This document shows positions 16,749 to 26,068 of a DNA stretch of 64,000 bases, piece after piece. Both the position numbers and the translations under genes were made by a program. The notes below the pieces were generated by a model. It was not told where the DNA came from. It saw only the letters and a program-made list of their open reading frames with translations, and made no database searches. Numbering within the stretch: the stretch's first letter is position 1; every line of letters begins with the position of its first letter. Source of the stretch: Methylomonas rhizoryzae (lineage in GTDB: Bacteria > Pseudomonadota > Gammaproteobacteria > Methylococcales > Methylomonadaceae). The stretch is taken from the NCBI RefSeq assembly GCF_008632455.1, contig NZ_CP043929.1, positions 3,410,001-3,474,000 on the forward strand, written 5' to 3'.

Positions 16749-17129
16749 ATGGCAACATCCGCGCCGGCACAAGACGATAAGCGCCACTTTCAAAGAATTT
16801 TTTTCAGTGCCAAAGCGGTGTTGGAAAGCAACGGTGTAAAAACCGAGTGCATAGTCAACGATATCAGCTTAAAGGGCTGCTTGTTGGAATTCGAACACGA
16901 TTGGCAAGCGTCTCCGGATGCCCTATACACGCTGACGCTTTCGCTGGGACCGGACGTCGGCATCGCCATGCAATTAAGCTACGCCCACTCGCATCAGCGC
17001 TCAGTGGGATTCAAATGCGAAAACATCGACATAGACAGTATCACCAACTTGCGTCGCTTGGTGGAACTTAACTTGGGCGACAGCGCGCTGATGGATAGAG
17101 AACTTTCTATGTTGATCGCCAACGGATAA
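16749..17129 (+). CDS. PilZ domain protein (putative cyclic di-GMP receptor)
   Basis: A 126-residue single PilZ domain protein. The cyclic di-GMP-binding elements are both present: RxxxR as 'RHFQR' at residues 12-16, and D/NxSxxG as 'DISLKG' at 38-43. It should therefore bind cyclic di-GMP directly, unlike the non-binding PilZ adaptors of type IV pili. The start lies three bases after the FHA gene, with GGAG overlapping the end of that gene as ribosome-binding site. The output target is unknown. Confidence 0.88.
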   Translation: MATSAPAQDDKRHFQRIFFSAKAVLESNGVKTECIVNDISLKGCLLEFEHDWQASPDALYTLTLSLGPDVGIAMQLSYAHSHQRSVGFKCENIDIDSITNLRRLVELNLGDSALMDRELSMLIANG

Positions 17130-17194
17130 CGGCGTCAACGCTTCCGCCACCCGATTTACCGGCAGGCTACCTCCTTCTCAGCTGAGCATCCCCC

Positions 17195-19321
17195 ATGCCC
17201 GCATCTACCCCCTCTTCTTCAAGCGCTTACAGAACCCAAGACATCTACATCACCGGAGTCGACCGCGGTAGCGGCAAATCGATTTTGATGTTGGCTTTCA
17301 TGGAAATGCTAGCCGGTCACGCCGACAAACTGGGTTTCTTTCGCCCGTTGATCGACGGCGGCGAGCAAACCGACGGTTTGATTGAATTCGTCCGCGATCG
17401 CTATTCGCTGGAATTCGATTACGACAGCCTATACGGCTGCACCATTCAACAAGCGCAAAGTTTGTTAGCCGACGAGCAATACGACGAGCTACACAAGATC
17501 ATTCTTGCAAAATATCGCGCCCTGAAAGCCGAATGCGACCACGTGCTGTGTGTCGGTTCCGACTATCGGCGCGGAAATTCCCTGTTCGAGTTCGACTTCA
17601 ACGTTGAAGTAGCCAATAACCTGAACTGCCGTTTATTGCCGGTCATGCAAGGCCACACGCAGAACAATCTACAGATACTGAACAACTTAGGCGAGCTCAA
17701 ACACCAGTTACAAGATCACGACAGCGACGTGTTAGCCGTCGTGATCAACTGCGTGGAGCCCGGGCAACTTCCCGCATTGCGCGAACTACTGCATCAGAAT
17801 GCCGAATTCCCTATTTTTCTGGTGCCGAATGAACCCTTGCTGAGCAAACCGTCTTTAGGCAACGTCGCCAAAACCCTCAATGCCCGGCTGCTGTGCGGAG
17901 ACGCCAGCGCACTCAGCCGGGAGGTGTTTCAATACAAAGTGGCGGCAATGCTGGTCCCCGACTTTTTAGATTACGTGCAAAGCGGCGATTTGATCATCAC
18001 GCCCGGCGATCGTACCGACATTATCCTAGCCAGCGTATTGACTTACCACTCCAGCAATTTTCCGCAAATCGCCGGCCTGCTGCTAACCGGCCATCAAGAG
18101 CCTGGCAAACAAGTTCAAGCATTGCTCAACGGTTTAGGCGACATTCCGTTTGCAATCCTGGGCGTCGATTCGGACACCTTTACCACGGCGATGCAGGTTA
18201 GCCAAGTGCCGGCGCGTTTGCATTCTCAAGACGAACGCAAAATCGCCAAGGCACTGGGTCTGGTCGAAAACCATATCGACATGAGCGCACTTCGCGCCCG
18301 GCTGCATGACAACATCAGCCAAAAAATGACGCCGATCATGTTCGAATACGAACTCGTGCAGCGTGCCAAAGCTCAAAAACAGCACATCGTCTTACCCGAA
18401 GGCAACGAAGAACGCATTCTGCGGGCGGCGGAAATTTTATTATTGCGGGACGTGGTTAAGCTTACTCTCTTGGGTAACGAAAGCGAGATCAGGCAAAAAA
18501 TCCAAACCCTGGCTTTGAAATTAACCGACGTAGATATTATCGATCCTTTAACGTCCGGGTTGCGGCCCATGTTTGCGCAAGCGTATTACGAAGCACGCAA
18601 GCACAAAAACATCCTCTACGACACGGCATACGACCTAATGGCCGACGTAAGCTATTTCGGTACCCTGATGATACATTTGGGCTTCGCCAACGGCATGGTA
18701 TCGGGGGCGGTACATTCCACTCAACACACCATTCGCCCCGCTTTCGAAATCATTAAAACCAAACCCGGCGCCGCCATCGTTTCCAGCGTATTTTTCATGT
18801 GCCTGGAAGACAGAGTACTGGTTTACGGCGACTGCGCGGTCAACCCGAATCCCGATGCGCAGCAACTGGCCGACATTGCCCTCAGCTCGGCCCAGACCGC
18901 GGAAATGTTTAATATAGAACCCAGAGTAGCCATGCTGTCCTACTCTACCGGCGATTCCGGCAAAGGCGAGGCGGTGGATAAAGTGCGCGAAGCGGTCAAG
19001 CTGGCAAAAGCTCGACGGCCGGATCTCAAACTGGAAGGCCCCATGCAATACGACGCCGCCGTAGACCTCGGCGTGGCCCATACCAAATTACCCGGCAGCG
19101 AAGTCGCGGGCCACGCCACCGTATTCATCTTTCCGGACTTGAACACCGGCAACAATACCTACAAAGCAGTGCAACGCTCTTCCGGTGCCATCGCCATCGG
19201 CCCGGTATTACAAGGCTTGAATAAGCCGGTGAACGATTTGAGCCGCGGCTGTACGGTGCCGGATATTGTCAACACCGTCATCATCACCGCCATTCAAGCG
19301 CAAGAAAACTCACATGCGTAA
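17195..19321 (+). CDS. pta: Phosphate acetyltransferase, long form
   Basis: A 708-residue phosphotransacetylase interconverting acetyl-CoA and acetyl phosphate. It has the three-part long architecture: an N-terminal BioD-like P-loop domain ('TGVDRGSGKSILML' near residue 20), a central DRTGG domain (~220-340, 'GDRTDI') and the C-terminal catalytic PTA domain from about 395 ('HIVLPEGNEERIL', 'YSTGDSGKGEAVDKV', 'PDLNTGNNTYK'). With ackA downstream it forms the acetate/acetyl-phosphate pathway. Its 3' end overlaps the DUF2380-like gene by eight bases. Confidence 0.95.
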   Translation: MPASTPSSSSAYRTQDIYITGVDRGSGKSILMLAFMEMLAGHADKLGFFRPLIDGGEQTDGLIEFVRDRYSLEFDYDSLYGCTIQQAQSLLADEQYDELHKIILAKYRALKAECDHVLCVGSDYRRGNSLFEFDFNVEVANNLNCRLLPVMQGHTQNNLQILNNLGELKHQLQDHDSDVLAVVINCVEPGQLPALRELLHQNAEFPIFLVPNEPLLSKPSLGNVAKTLNARLLCGDASALSREVFQYKVAAMLVPDFLDYVQSGDLIITPGDRTDIILASVLTYHSSNFPQIAGLLLTGHQEPGKQVQALLNGLGDIPFAILGVDSDTFTTAMQVSQVPARLHSQDERKIAKALGLVENHIDMSALRARLHDNISQKMTPIMFEYELVQRAKAQKQHIVLPEGNEERILRAAEILLLRDVVKLTLLGNESEIRQKIQTLALKLTDVDIIDPLTSGLRPMFAQAYYEARKHKNILYDTAYDLMADVSYFGTLMIHLGFANGMVSGAVHSTQHTIRPAFEIIKTKPGAAIVSSVFFMCLEDRVLVYGDCAVNPNPDAQQLADIALSSAQTAEMFNIEPRVAMLSYSTGDSGKGEAVDKVREAVKLAKARRPDLKLEGPMQYDAAVDLGVAHTKLPGSEVAGHATVFIFPDLNTGNNTYKAVQRSSGAIAIGPVLQGLNKPVNDLSRGCTVPDIVNTVIITAIQAQENSHA

Positions 19322-19808
19322 AGGGTACGGGCTATTAACAGTCATTTGGCTTTTCAGTTCGACCGTTTGGGCCGCGCCCCGCATCGCGGTTTTGGAATTC
19401 GAACTCAAGGACCTGACGCCTACGCCCAATATCCCGGCGGAATTGGCCCGCACTGCCAGCATCAAGCCGCTGCTGCAACACGCATTGCTGGCAACCGGCT
19501 ATCCCATCGTCGAAATTGCGTTTGCCAGCCAACAAACGGCAAACGCCGGAAGCGGTTATTTGCTGGATCACGCCGATGCAGCGGCCGATCTGGGCAAACG
19601 CTTTGGCGCCGACTACGTTTTGATCGGCCGCTTACACAAACCGAGTTTTTTATTCGCGTATTTGATGGTTCACTTAGTCGAGACAGAAACCTCGAGCTTG
19701 GTCGGTCGTTACATCATAGAATCCAAAGGCCGCGATCAGGCATTGTTAGCGAATGCGGCACGGCGGTTGGCCGACAAAATCGACAAAACGATATCCGCCG
19801 CCAAGTAA
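19314..19808 (+). CDS. Secreted DUF2380-like protein
   Basis: A 164-residue exported protein with a Sec signal peptide (basic 'MRKGYG', hydrophobic 'LLTVIWLFSSTVWA', cleavage near A21-A22). The mature part, starting 'PRIAVLEFELKDLTPTP', resembles the uncharacterised DUF2380 family of methylotrophic proteobacteria, and it has a later 'GADYVLIGRLHKPS' strand. ATG 19314 overlaps the pta stop by eight bases and puts the signal peptide at the N-terminus; a longer in-frame start inside pta would bury it. Lying between pta and ackA, it may be cotranscribed with them. Its function is unknown. Confidence 0.7.
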   Translation: MRKGYGLLTVIWLFSSTVWAAPRIAVLEFELKDLTPTPNIPAELARTASIKPLLQHALLATGYPIVEIAFASQQTANAGSGYLLDHADAAADLGKRFGADYVLIGRLHKPSFLFAYLMVHLVETETSSLVGRYIIESKGRDQALLANAARRLADKIDKTISAAK

Positions 19809-19930
19809 CGCCGACTCGGACTTAAGCGTTCCGACAGCGTCGAACCCATCGGTTTGCGCTCATCTAAGATTGGCCAAACCGGGATAACCTCCTTGCAGCG
19901 TCCGCCACAATCAACATCCACAGTCGAACC

Positions 19931-21124
19931 ATGAACATTCTTGTGCTGAACTCCGGCAGTTCGTCGATTAAATACAGCCTGCTAAACATGCAAAGCCACG
20001 CTTCCGTGTTATCCGGTTTAATCGAACGCATCGGCGAGGCGCAATCGCGGCATACAGTCCAAAGCGAAACCGGAGCGACCCGGATTTCGGAACGTCCCAT
20101 CGCCGACCACAGCCAAGCTTTGGCGGAACTATTTGCAGCATTGGACAACAGTTCGGCATTAAAAGCCGGCGCGTTGAGCTGCATCGGCCATCGCGTGGTA
20201 CATGGCGGCGATCGTTTCTCAAAGCCTACCGTCATCACCCCCGACGTACTGACTCGTATCGAAGCGGTTAGCGCACTTGCGCCGCTACACAATCCCGCAA
20301 ATTTGCTGGGTATAAAAGAGGCCCTGCACACTATGGGAAATGTTGTGCAAATCGCCGTTTTCGATACCGCTTTTCATCAAACGTTGCCGGACTATGCCTA
20401 CCGCTATCCGCTACCCGACACCTGGTACGCCGAACACGGGGTACGCCGCTACGGATTCCACGGCACATCTCACCGATATGTCGCCAAACAAGCGGCAAAA
20501 TTCTTGAATGCAGAGTTGAACGAAATCAACTTGATTACTTTGCATTTGGGTAACGGCGCCAGCGTAACTGCGATCAGGAACGGTCTTAGCGTGGATACCA
20601 GCATGGGCATGACGCCGTTGGAAGGCCTGATGATGGGCAGCCGGTGCGGGGACATAGATCCGTCTATACCGTTCTATATGGCTCGCAGCCTGCGACAGCC
20701 GCTGGAAGACTTCGAGGACGTCTTGAACAAAAGTAGCGGCTGCAAGGGGATTAGTGGACATAACGATATGCGCAGCTTGCATCGTTTGGCCGACAACAAC
20801 GACGCGTCGGCCCGATTGGCCCTGGACATGTTCGCCTATCGCGTTAAAAAGTACATCGGCGCTTATATGGCAGTGCTGGGGCGCGTGGACGCCCTGGTAT
20901 TCACCGGCGGCATAGGCGAAAACGATGCGTGGTTGCGGCACACCGTCTGCGAAGGCATGCAGGGTTTTGGCTTGGAGTTGGCAAGCGAGAAAAACGCGCT
21001 CCGCCACCCCGTGTGCGCAGAGATTAGTACTCCCGAATCCCGAAGCAAAATTCTGGTCATAAAGACTAACGAAGAGCTGGAAATTGCCTTGCAAGCCGCC
21101 GAGTGTTTAGAACATGCCTTTTAG
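19931..21124 (+). CDS. ackA: Acetate kinase
   Basis: A 397-residue acetate kinase of normal length. The family signatures are present: 'ILVLNSGSSSIKYSLL' at the N-terminus, 'IGHRVVHGG' near residue 84, 'RYGFHGTSHRYV' near 175, 'LGNGASV' and the C-terminal 'FTGGIGEN'. It converts acetyl phosphate plus ADP to acetate plus ATP and completes the route begun by Pta upstream. The 122-base gap after the DUF2380-like gene leaves room for its own promoter. Confidence 0.96.
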   Translation: MNILVLNSGSSSIKYSLLNMQSHASVLSGLIERIGEAQSRHTVQSETGATRISERPIADHSQALAELFAALDNSSALKAGALSCIGHRVVHGGDRFSKPTVITPDVLTRIEAVSALAPLHNPANLLGIKEALHTMGNVVQIAVFDTAFHQTLPDYAYRYPLPDTWYAEHGVRRYGFHGTSHRYVAKQAAKFLNAELNEINLITLHLGNGASVTAIRNGLSVDTSMGMTPLEGLMMGSRCGDIDPSIPFYMARSLRQPLEDFEDVLNKSSGCKGISGHNDMRSLHRLADNNDASARLALDMFAYRVKKYIGAYMAVLGRVDALVFTGGIGENDAWLRHTVCEGMQGFGLELASEKNALRHPVCAEISTPESRSKILVIKTNEELEIALQAAECLEHAF

Positions 21125-21200
21125 ACGGCAAGCTTACAAACCCGCTAATTCAATGGCTTTGCACTGCGTAGCGGATTTAGCGCAGGCCGTCTTGAATTTT
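21123..21200 (+). terminator. Candidate terminator after ackA
   Basis: AGACGGC (21123-21129) pairs with GCCGTCT (21186-21192), and a nested CCGCTA/TAGCGG pair lies inside (21142-21174). The outer stem is followed by TGAATTTTT. The loop is long, so efficiency is uncertain. Confidence 0.4.
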
Positions 21201-21252
21201 TCCTACCTTAAAACAATACTTCTGCGACTACGGAATTATCTGGTACATCGAA

Positions 21253-21645
21253 ATGACGGCTAACGACTTTTCATCGGACGAATTCGATGTGTTCGCTCAA
21301 AAAATAGAGCTCGACGACAGCTTTACCAATAAACGCATTTCGGTTCGTTATCGTCGTAGCGACATCAAAGTGGTACTCAAAGCCAAGCACCCATTTTCGC
21401 GAACCGTCGACGTACAATTGATAGACATTAGCAGCAAGGGAGCTGCGGTCATTTCTCCGAAAAAATACCGCATCAAAACCCCACTCATTTTTACCGTTTC
21501 GTTTCCGGACGGCAGAATCTTTAACATAGATGCCCGGGTAGTGCATAATCAAGCCTATCCCCGTCTGGGCTTGAAATTCGCACGCTATCAAGCCGACTTG
21601 GCCGACCACCTGCTGAACACTCAAACCGATCTCACCTTTGCCTAA
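21253..21645 (+). CDS. PilZ domain protein
   Basis: A 130-residue PilZ protein with an N-terminal extension of about 25 residues. RxxxR is 'RISVR' at 28-32, and the D/NxSxxG element is 'DISSKG' at 58-63, so binding of cyclic di-GMP is expected. It is the second PilZ protein in the window and differs from the first outside the motifs. The MOSC gene starts 17 bases downstream. Confidence 0.87.
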   Translation: MTANDFSSDEFDVFAQKIELDDSFTNKRISVRYRRSDIKVVLKAKHPFSRTVDVQLIDISSKGAAVISPKKYRIKTPLIFTVSFPDGRIFNIDARVVHNQAYPRLGLKFARYQADLADHLLNTQTDLTFA

Positions 21646-21662
21646 TCCGCTCGCTTGTTTTT

Positions 21663-22499
21663 ATGCCTGTTTTAAGTCAAATCTTCATTTATCCGATTAA
21701 ATCGTTAGCCGGCATCAGCGTTTCCGATTGGCCGGTAGACAGAAACGGTTTGCAATACGATCGCAAATGGATGTTGGTCGACTCGGAGGGGCAATTCCTC
21801 AGCCAACGCCGCTTGCCGAAAATGGCCTTAATCCGAACCCGCATCGACGCCGATGCCTTAATCGTTTCCGCCGCAGGCCATAGCGAGTTGAACTTGCCCT
21901 TGCAGCCTATGGACGGAGAAGACTTAACCGTGCGCATCTGGCGCGACGACTGCATTGCCCGGTTGGTTTCGGATAAGGCAAACGCTTGGTTTAGGTCGGT
22001 ATTGGACCTGGACTGCCGCTTGGTTTACCACCCCGATCATCGCCAACGTCAGGTCGATCAAAAATACGCGGCACCGAACGATCAAACCGCGTTTTCCGAC
22101 GGCTTTCCGTTTTTGCTTATTGGCGAAAACTCTTTACATTCGCTAAACCAACAGATGACCGAAACTATCGACATGCCGCGATTTAGACCGAACTTGGTCG
22201 TCACAGATTGTTCCGCTTATGCCGAAGATACTTGGCGGCGCATAGAAATCAACCACATCGAATTTCGGCTACCCAAACCCTGTTCCCGTTGCTCGGTACC
22301 TACCATAGACCCTACCACCGCCTTAACCGGCAAAGAGCCTTTGGCGACCCTGAATCGGCTGCGAAAATGGAACAACCAAGTGTATTTCGGGCAAAACGCA
22401 TTGCACGGCAGCCAAGGTTCCCTATCGGTTGGACAACAGGTTCTGATTTTAGAAACCGGCCGGAATCAACCGCCCCTAAACGATCCTGTTTCCGATTAA
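21663..22499 (+). CDS. MOSC domain protein (YcbX-like, without ferredoxin domain)
   Basis: A 278-residue protein with an N-terminal MOSC_N beta-barrel ('LSQIFIYPIKSLAGISV', 'GLQYDRKWMLVD', residues 4-40) and a C-terminal MOSC domain. The 'PCSRCSVPTIDP' segment near residue 216 contains the conserved Cys that binds molybdenum cofactor in the mARC/YcbX group. Such proteins reduce N-hydroxylated compounds when given electrons; the [2Fe-2S] domain of E. coli YcbX is missing, so a separate electron donor is needed. Confidence 0.85.
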   Translation: MPVLSQIFIYPIKSLAGISVSDWPVDRNGLQYDRKWMLVDSEGQFLSQRRLPKMALIRTRIDADALIVSAAGHSELNLPLQPMDGEDLTVRIWRDDCIARLVSDKANAWFRSVLDLDCRLVYHPDHRQRQVDQKYAAPNDQTAFSDGFPFLLIGENSLHSLNQQMTETIDMPRFRPNLVVTDCSAYAEDTWRRIEINHIEFRLPKPCSRCSVPTIDPTTALTGKEPLATLNRLRKWNNQVYFGQNALHGSQGSLSVGQQVLILETGRNQPPLNDPVSD

Positions 22500-22740
22500 G
22501 ATGCGATTAAGCCTGTTGGCTGCAGAATATCGCCGGATAACAATTGCATAGGCACACATTCAAAGTTGGCGAGCATGCCGAATATCAACACTTAAGCACA
22601 ACAAGCCAGACCGCACCGTCTCTGAATCTATCTGCAACCTGACGGTCTATAGCGGCTTACAACATGGGCTATCAACAATCCTTGCTCAATTAAAACAATC
22701 CACGCAAACCATCAGTAATCATTTTCCAAAGGACAAAACA

Positions 22741-23562
22741 ATGAACAAGAAAATCTTAGTAATCGGCCTTGGTTTGGGCGTTTTAGCCGGTTGCGCCACC
22801 AACCCGTATACCGGCGAAAGCAGTATGAGCAATCTCGGCAAAGGGGCCGGGATTGGCGCCGCGGTCGGTGCCGGCGCCGGCACCCTATTCGGCGGCAACG
22901 ATTGGAAAAACGCCGGCTTGGGCGCTTTGGCCGGCGCAGCCGTCGGCGCGGGCATAGGCTATTACATGGATAAACAACAGCAGGAGATGCAACAATCCTT
23001 GCAAGGCACGGGCATAGAGGTACAACGCACCGCCGAAAACCAACTGACCCTGAGCATGCCCAGCACCAGCAACGTGACCTTTGCGTTCGGCAAATCGGAT
23101 TTATCTCCGGAAGCGCAAAACGCGTTGGACCCAATCGCCCGCATACTGGTCAATTATCCCGAATCGACGATTTCGGTAACAGGGCATACCGACGACGTCG
23201 GTTCCGATTCCGACAATCAGCGCTTATCCGAAGCCCGCGCCAGCAGCGTCGCCGGTTTTTTGGCCTCACGCGGCGTCAATCGCTTGCGGATTTCCCAACA
23301 AGGCATGGGCGAAAGTTCGCCTAAAGTATCCAATACCAACGATGCCAATCGCGCCATCAACCGCCGCGTCGAATTAGCGATTGTCGCTCAGCAAAACGCC
23401 GGTTCCGCACAACAACCCCAAGGAAACCAACAACCGGTCAACCCACAGCAAGGTTATCCGCAACCAAACTATCCGCAGCAGCCTTACCCGCAACAATATC
23501 CTCAACAGCAATATCCTCAGCAGCAATATCCGCAACAACAGTACCCTCAACAATATCAATAA
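22741..23562 (+). CDS. OmpA-family lipoprotein with glycine zipper and P/Q/Y repeat tail
   Basis: A 273-residue outer-membrane lipoprotein. The lipobox 'LAGC' puts the lipidated Cys at 18. Residues ~33-78 are a glycine-zipper region ('GKGAGIGAAVGAGAG' and 'LGALAGAAVGAGIGYYMD'). Residues ~110-220 form an OmpA-like peptidoglycan-binding domain ('FAFGKSDLSPEAQ', 'VTGHTDDVGSD', 'NRAINRRVEL'), resembling E. coli YiaD. The last ~50 residues are a low-complexity Pro/Gln/Tyr repeat. AAAGGA precedes the ATG. It probably links the outer membrane to the cell wall. Confidence 0.92.
   Translation: MNKKILVIGLGLGVLAGCATNPYTGESSMSNLGKGAGIGAAVGAGAGTLFGGNDWKNAGLGALAGAAVGAGIGYYMDKQQQEMQQSLQGTGIEVQRTAENQLTLSMPSTSNVTFAFGKSDLSPEAQNALDPIARILVNYPESTISVTGHTDDVGSDSDNQRLSEARASSVAGFLASRGVNRLRISQQGMGESSPKVSNTNDANRAINRRVELAIVAQQNAGSAQQPQGNQQPVNPQQGYPQPNYPQQPYPQQYPQQQYPQQQYPQQQYPQQYQ
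23443..23559 (+). repeat. In-frame tandem repeat encoding P-Q-Q-Y units
   Basis: The 3' end of the OmpA-family gene holds imperfect units of about 15 bases (CAGCAATATCCTCAG and variants) that encode Pro-Gln-Gln-(Gln)-Tyr. The best-conserved copies lie at 23490-23559. The near-identity of adjacent units suggests expansion by slippage. Confidence 0.8.
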
Positions 23563-23643
23563 ACCGAATTGTTAACCTAGCATCGGCGCAAGGACGCGCC
23601 GCATGCAAGCCTATATCGCCTTCGTGCCGCGTCTATAACTGCG

Positions 23644-24957
23644 TCAAGACAACTTACGCAAGAATGCCAGCTTATCCTTTATCTTGATCTCCAACCCGCG
23701 TTCGACCGGAAAGTAATAGCGCTTGCCTTCCAAGGGTTCCGGAAAATAATTCTCGCCCGCCGCATAAGCATGGGCTTCGTCGTGGGCATAACGGTATTGA
23801 GCCCCGTGTCCCAACTCTTTCATCAATTTCGTGGGCGCATTGCGCAAATGTATCGGCACTTCCAAAGAGCCGCTGGTCTTAGCGTCTGCCATCGCCGCCT
23901 TGTATGCGACATAAACGGCATTGCTTTTCGGCGCGCAAGCCAAATACACGATAGCTTGCGCCAGCGACAGCTCGCCTTCGGGACTCCCCAAACGCTCGTA
24001 TGCCTGGGCGGCGTTCAGTGCCAGCTCTAAAGCACGCGGATCGGCGTTGCCTATGTCCTCGGACGCCATGCGCACCACACGGCGGGCGATATATAAAGGG
24101 TCGCAGCCGCCGTCCAGCATCCGGCAAAACCAATACAATGCGGCGTCCGGATCGGTACCTCGCACCGATTTGTGCAGGGCTGAAATCTGATCGTAAAAAA
24201 TATCGCCGCCTTTATCGAAACGGTTGGCATGGCCTTGCAGCACCTCGTCCAAGGTCGCACGATCGACGATGTCTTTACCGTCAACCGTTTCCGCCAAATC
24301 AGCGGCAATCTGCAAAATATTCAAGCAGCGGCGCGCGTCACCGTCGGCCGCCTTGGCTATCAGTGCCAGTACCTCGGGAGCTATCACCAGGCTTCTGCGT
24401 CCCAAGCCGCGCTCGCAATCGGCTAAAGCGTTTTGCATCAACGCGATCAAGGCCTCTTGCTCTATGCTGCGCATCACGTAGACCCGCAGCCGGGATAGTA
24501 GGGCATTATTCAATTCGAACGACGGATTTTCGGTGGTAGCGCCGAATAAAATAATGCTCCCGCTTTCAATCGGCGCCAACAACGAGTCTTGCTGGCTTTT
24601 GGAAAAGCGGTGGATTTCATCGATAAATACCACCGTATTGAGATTACGACTCAACCGGACCTGTTCGGCTTCGGCCACCGCCGCGCGAATTTCTTTGACC
24701 CCGGCCATCACCGCCGACAGTTCGATGAAATGGCAAGCGGCACCGGTCGCGATAATTTTGGCCAGGGTAGTTTTACCGACGCCCGGCGGCCCCCAGAACA
24801 CCAATGAATGCGGCACGCCTTGTTCAATAGCGGCCCTCAGCGATTTGCCTTTGGCCAAAAGATGCTGTTGCCCGATAAACTCGTCCAGCGTGCGCGGCCG
24901 CATGCGCGCGGCCAACGGCGCGCCGAGCGGCGCGGCTAAATCTACGGCTTTAGTCAT
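23644..24957 (-). CDS. rarA: Replication-associated recombination protein A (RarA/MgsA)
   Basis: A 437-residue AAA+ ATPase of the RarA/WHIP/Mgs1 family, acting at stalled replication forks. It has 'LAARMRPRTLDEFIGQQHLL' near the N-terminus, Walker A 'GPPGVGKTT' at residues 56-64, Walker B 'VVFIDEIHRF', sensor 'LFGATTENPSFELNNALLSR' and the C-terminal MgsA region ('RNAPTKLMKELGHG', 'YFPEPLEG'). I prefer the ATG at 24957: it gives the usual short lead before 'LAARMRP' and leaves 80 bases to divergent accA. An in-frame ATG at 25011 would leave only 26 bases between the two genes. Confidence 0.93.
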   Translation of the reverse strand: MTKAVDLAAPLGAPLAARMRPRTLDEFIGQQHLLAKGKSLRAAIEQGVPHSLVFWGPPGVGKTTLAKIIATGAACHFIELSAVMAGVKEIRAAVAEAEQVRLSRNLNTVVFIDEIHRFSKSQQDSLLAPIESGSIILFGATTENPSFELNNALLSRLRVYVMRSIEQEALIALMQNALADCERGLGRRSLVIAPEVLALIAKAADGDARRCLNILQIAADLAETVDGKDIVDRATLDEVLQGHANRFDKGGDIFYDQISALHKSVRGTDPDAALYWFCRMLDGGCDPLYIARRVVRMASEDIGNADPRALELALNAAQAYERLGSPEGELSLAQAIVYLACAPKSNAVYVAYKAAMADAKTSGSLEVPIHLRNAPTKLMKELGHGAQYRYAHDEAHAYAAGENYFPEPLEGKRYYFPVERGLEIKIKDKLAFLRKLS

Positions 24958-25037
24958 GTCAAGGAAAACAGATAGGCAATAGCCCGATTTTTCATTAAAA
25001 TTGCCGGCCATTTTATTGATTCTGACGCCGGATTAAC

Positions 25038-26012
25038 ATGGATTTAAAATTCCTGGATTTCGAACAGCCCATCGCCGAGTTACAAGCCAAAATCGAAGAG
25101 CTGCGCAAAGTAGAGCTGGATAACAATTTCGACATCTCCGAAACCCTGAAACAGCTGGAACAAAAATGCGAAATGCTCACCGAAAGCATTTTCGCCAACT
25201 TGTCCGACTGGCAGATCTCTCAGCTATCGCGCCATCCCGGCCGGCCGTATACGCTGGACTACATTCGCCTAATGTTCACCGATTTTCACGAATTGCACGG
25301 CGACCGCGCTTTCGCCGACGATCCCGCCATCGTTTGCGGCTTGGCGCGCTTGGATGGGCAACCGGTGGTCGTCATCGGCCACCAAAAAGGCCGCGACACC
25401 AAAGAAAAAATCTACCGCAACTTCGGCATGCCGCGTCCGGAAGGTTATCGCAAGGCGTTGCGCGTCATGAAACTGGCCGAACGCTTTCAATTACCCATCA
25501 TTTGTTTGATCGACACCCCGGGCGCTTATCCCGGCATAGGCGCCGAAGAGCGCGGCCAAAGCGAAGCGATAGCTCGCAACCTGTTCGAAATGTCCAAACT
25601 GCGCACGCCCATCCTGTGCACGGTGATAGGCGAAGGCGGCTCCGGCGGCGCCTTGGCAATCGGCGTGGGCGATCGCTTGTTGATGCTGGAATTCAGCACC
25701 TATGCAGTCATTTCGCCGGAAGGCTGCGCCTCCATCTTGTGGAAAAGCGCCGAAAAAGCCCAATTGGCCGCCGAAGCCATGGGCATCACCTCGGACCGGG
25801 TCCGCGAACAAGGCTTTTTGGACGAAGTCGTACGCGAACCGGTCGGCGGCGGCCACCGCAATTTCGAACAAGTGGCCGGCAATTTGCGCGAAGCCCTGAT
25901 CCGACATTTATCCGAACTCAAACAAGAAGCGGAAAACATGAACGCGATGCTGGAGCGGCGCTACCAACGCATTATGCGTTTCGGGGCTTATTACGAAGAA
26001 CCGGTCAAATAA
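25038..26012 (+). CDS. accA: Acetyl-CoA carboxylase carboxyltransferase subunit alpha
   Basis: A 324-residue alpha subunit of the carboxyltransferase that makes malonyl-CoA for fatty-acid synthesis. Typical features are the N-terminal 'LDFEQPIAELQAKIEEL', 'RHPGRPYTLDYI', 'LIDTPGAYPGIGAEERGQSEAIARNL' (the oxyanion-hole region) and 'GEGGSGGALAIGVGD'. The length is as expected. It is the first gene of a conserved plus-strand run (accA-tilS-pyrG-kdsA-eno). Confidence 0.97.
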   Translation: MDLKFLDFEQPIAELQAKIEELRKVELDNNFDISETLKQLEQKCEMLTESIFANLSDWQISQLSRHPGRPYTLDYIRLMFTDFHELHGDRAFADDPAIVCGLARLDGQPVVVIGHQKGRDTKEKIYRNFGMPRPEGYRKALRVMKLAERFQLPIICLIDTPGAYPGIGAEERGQSEAIARNLFEMSKLRTPILCTVIGEGGSGGALAIGVGDRLLMLEFSTYAVISPEGCASILWKSAEKAQLAAEAMGITSDRVREQGFLDEVVREPVGGGHRNFEQVAGNLREALIRHLSELKQEAENMNAMLERRYQRIMRFGAYYEEPVK

Positions 26013-26068
26013 CCTTCGCTGCATTGCCGCCGGCAAAGGCCGCATCACCGCGGCCTTTGTCGTTTAAC

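Noticed and set aside
25166..26068. Upstream extension of the tilS frame through accA
   Set aside because: The extension lies out of frame inside accA, is Arg-rich and not TilS-like; tilS proper starts at 26069.
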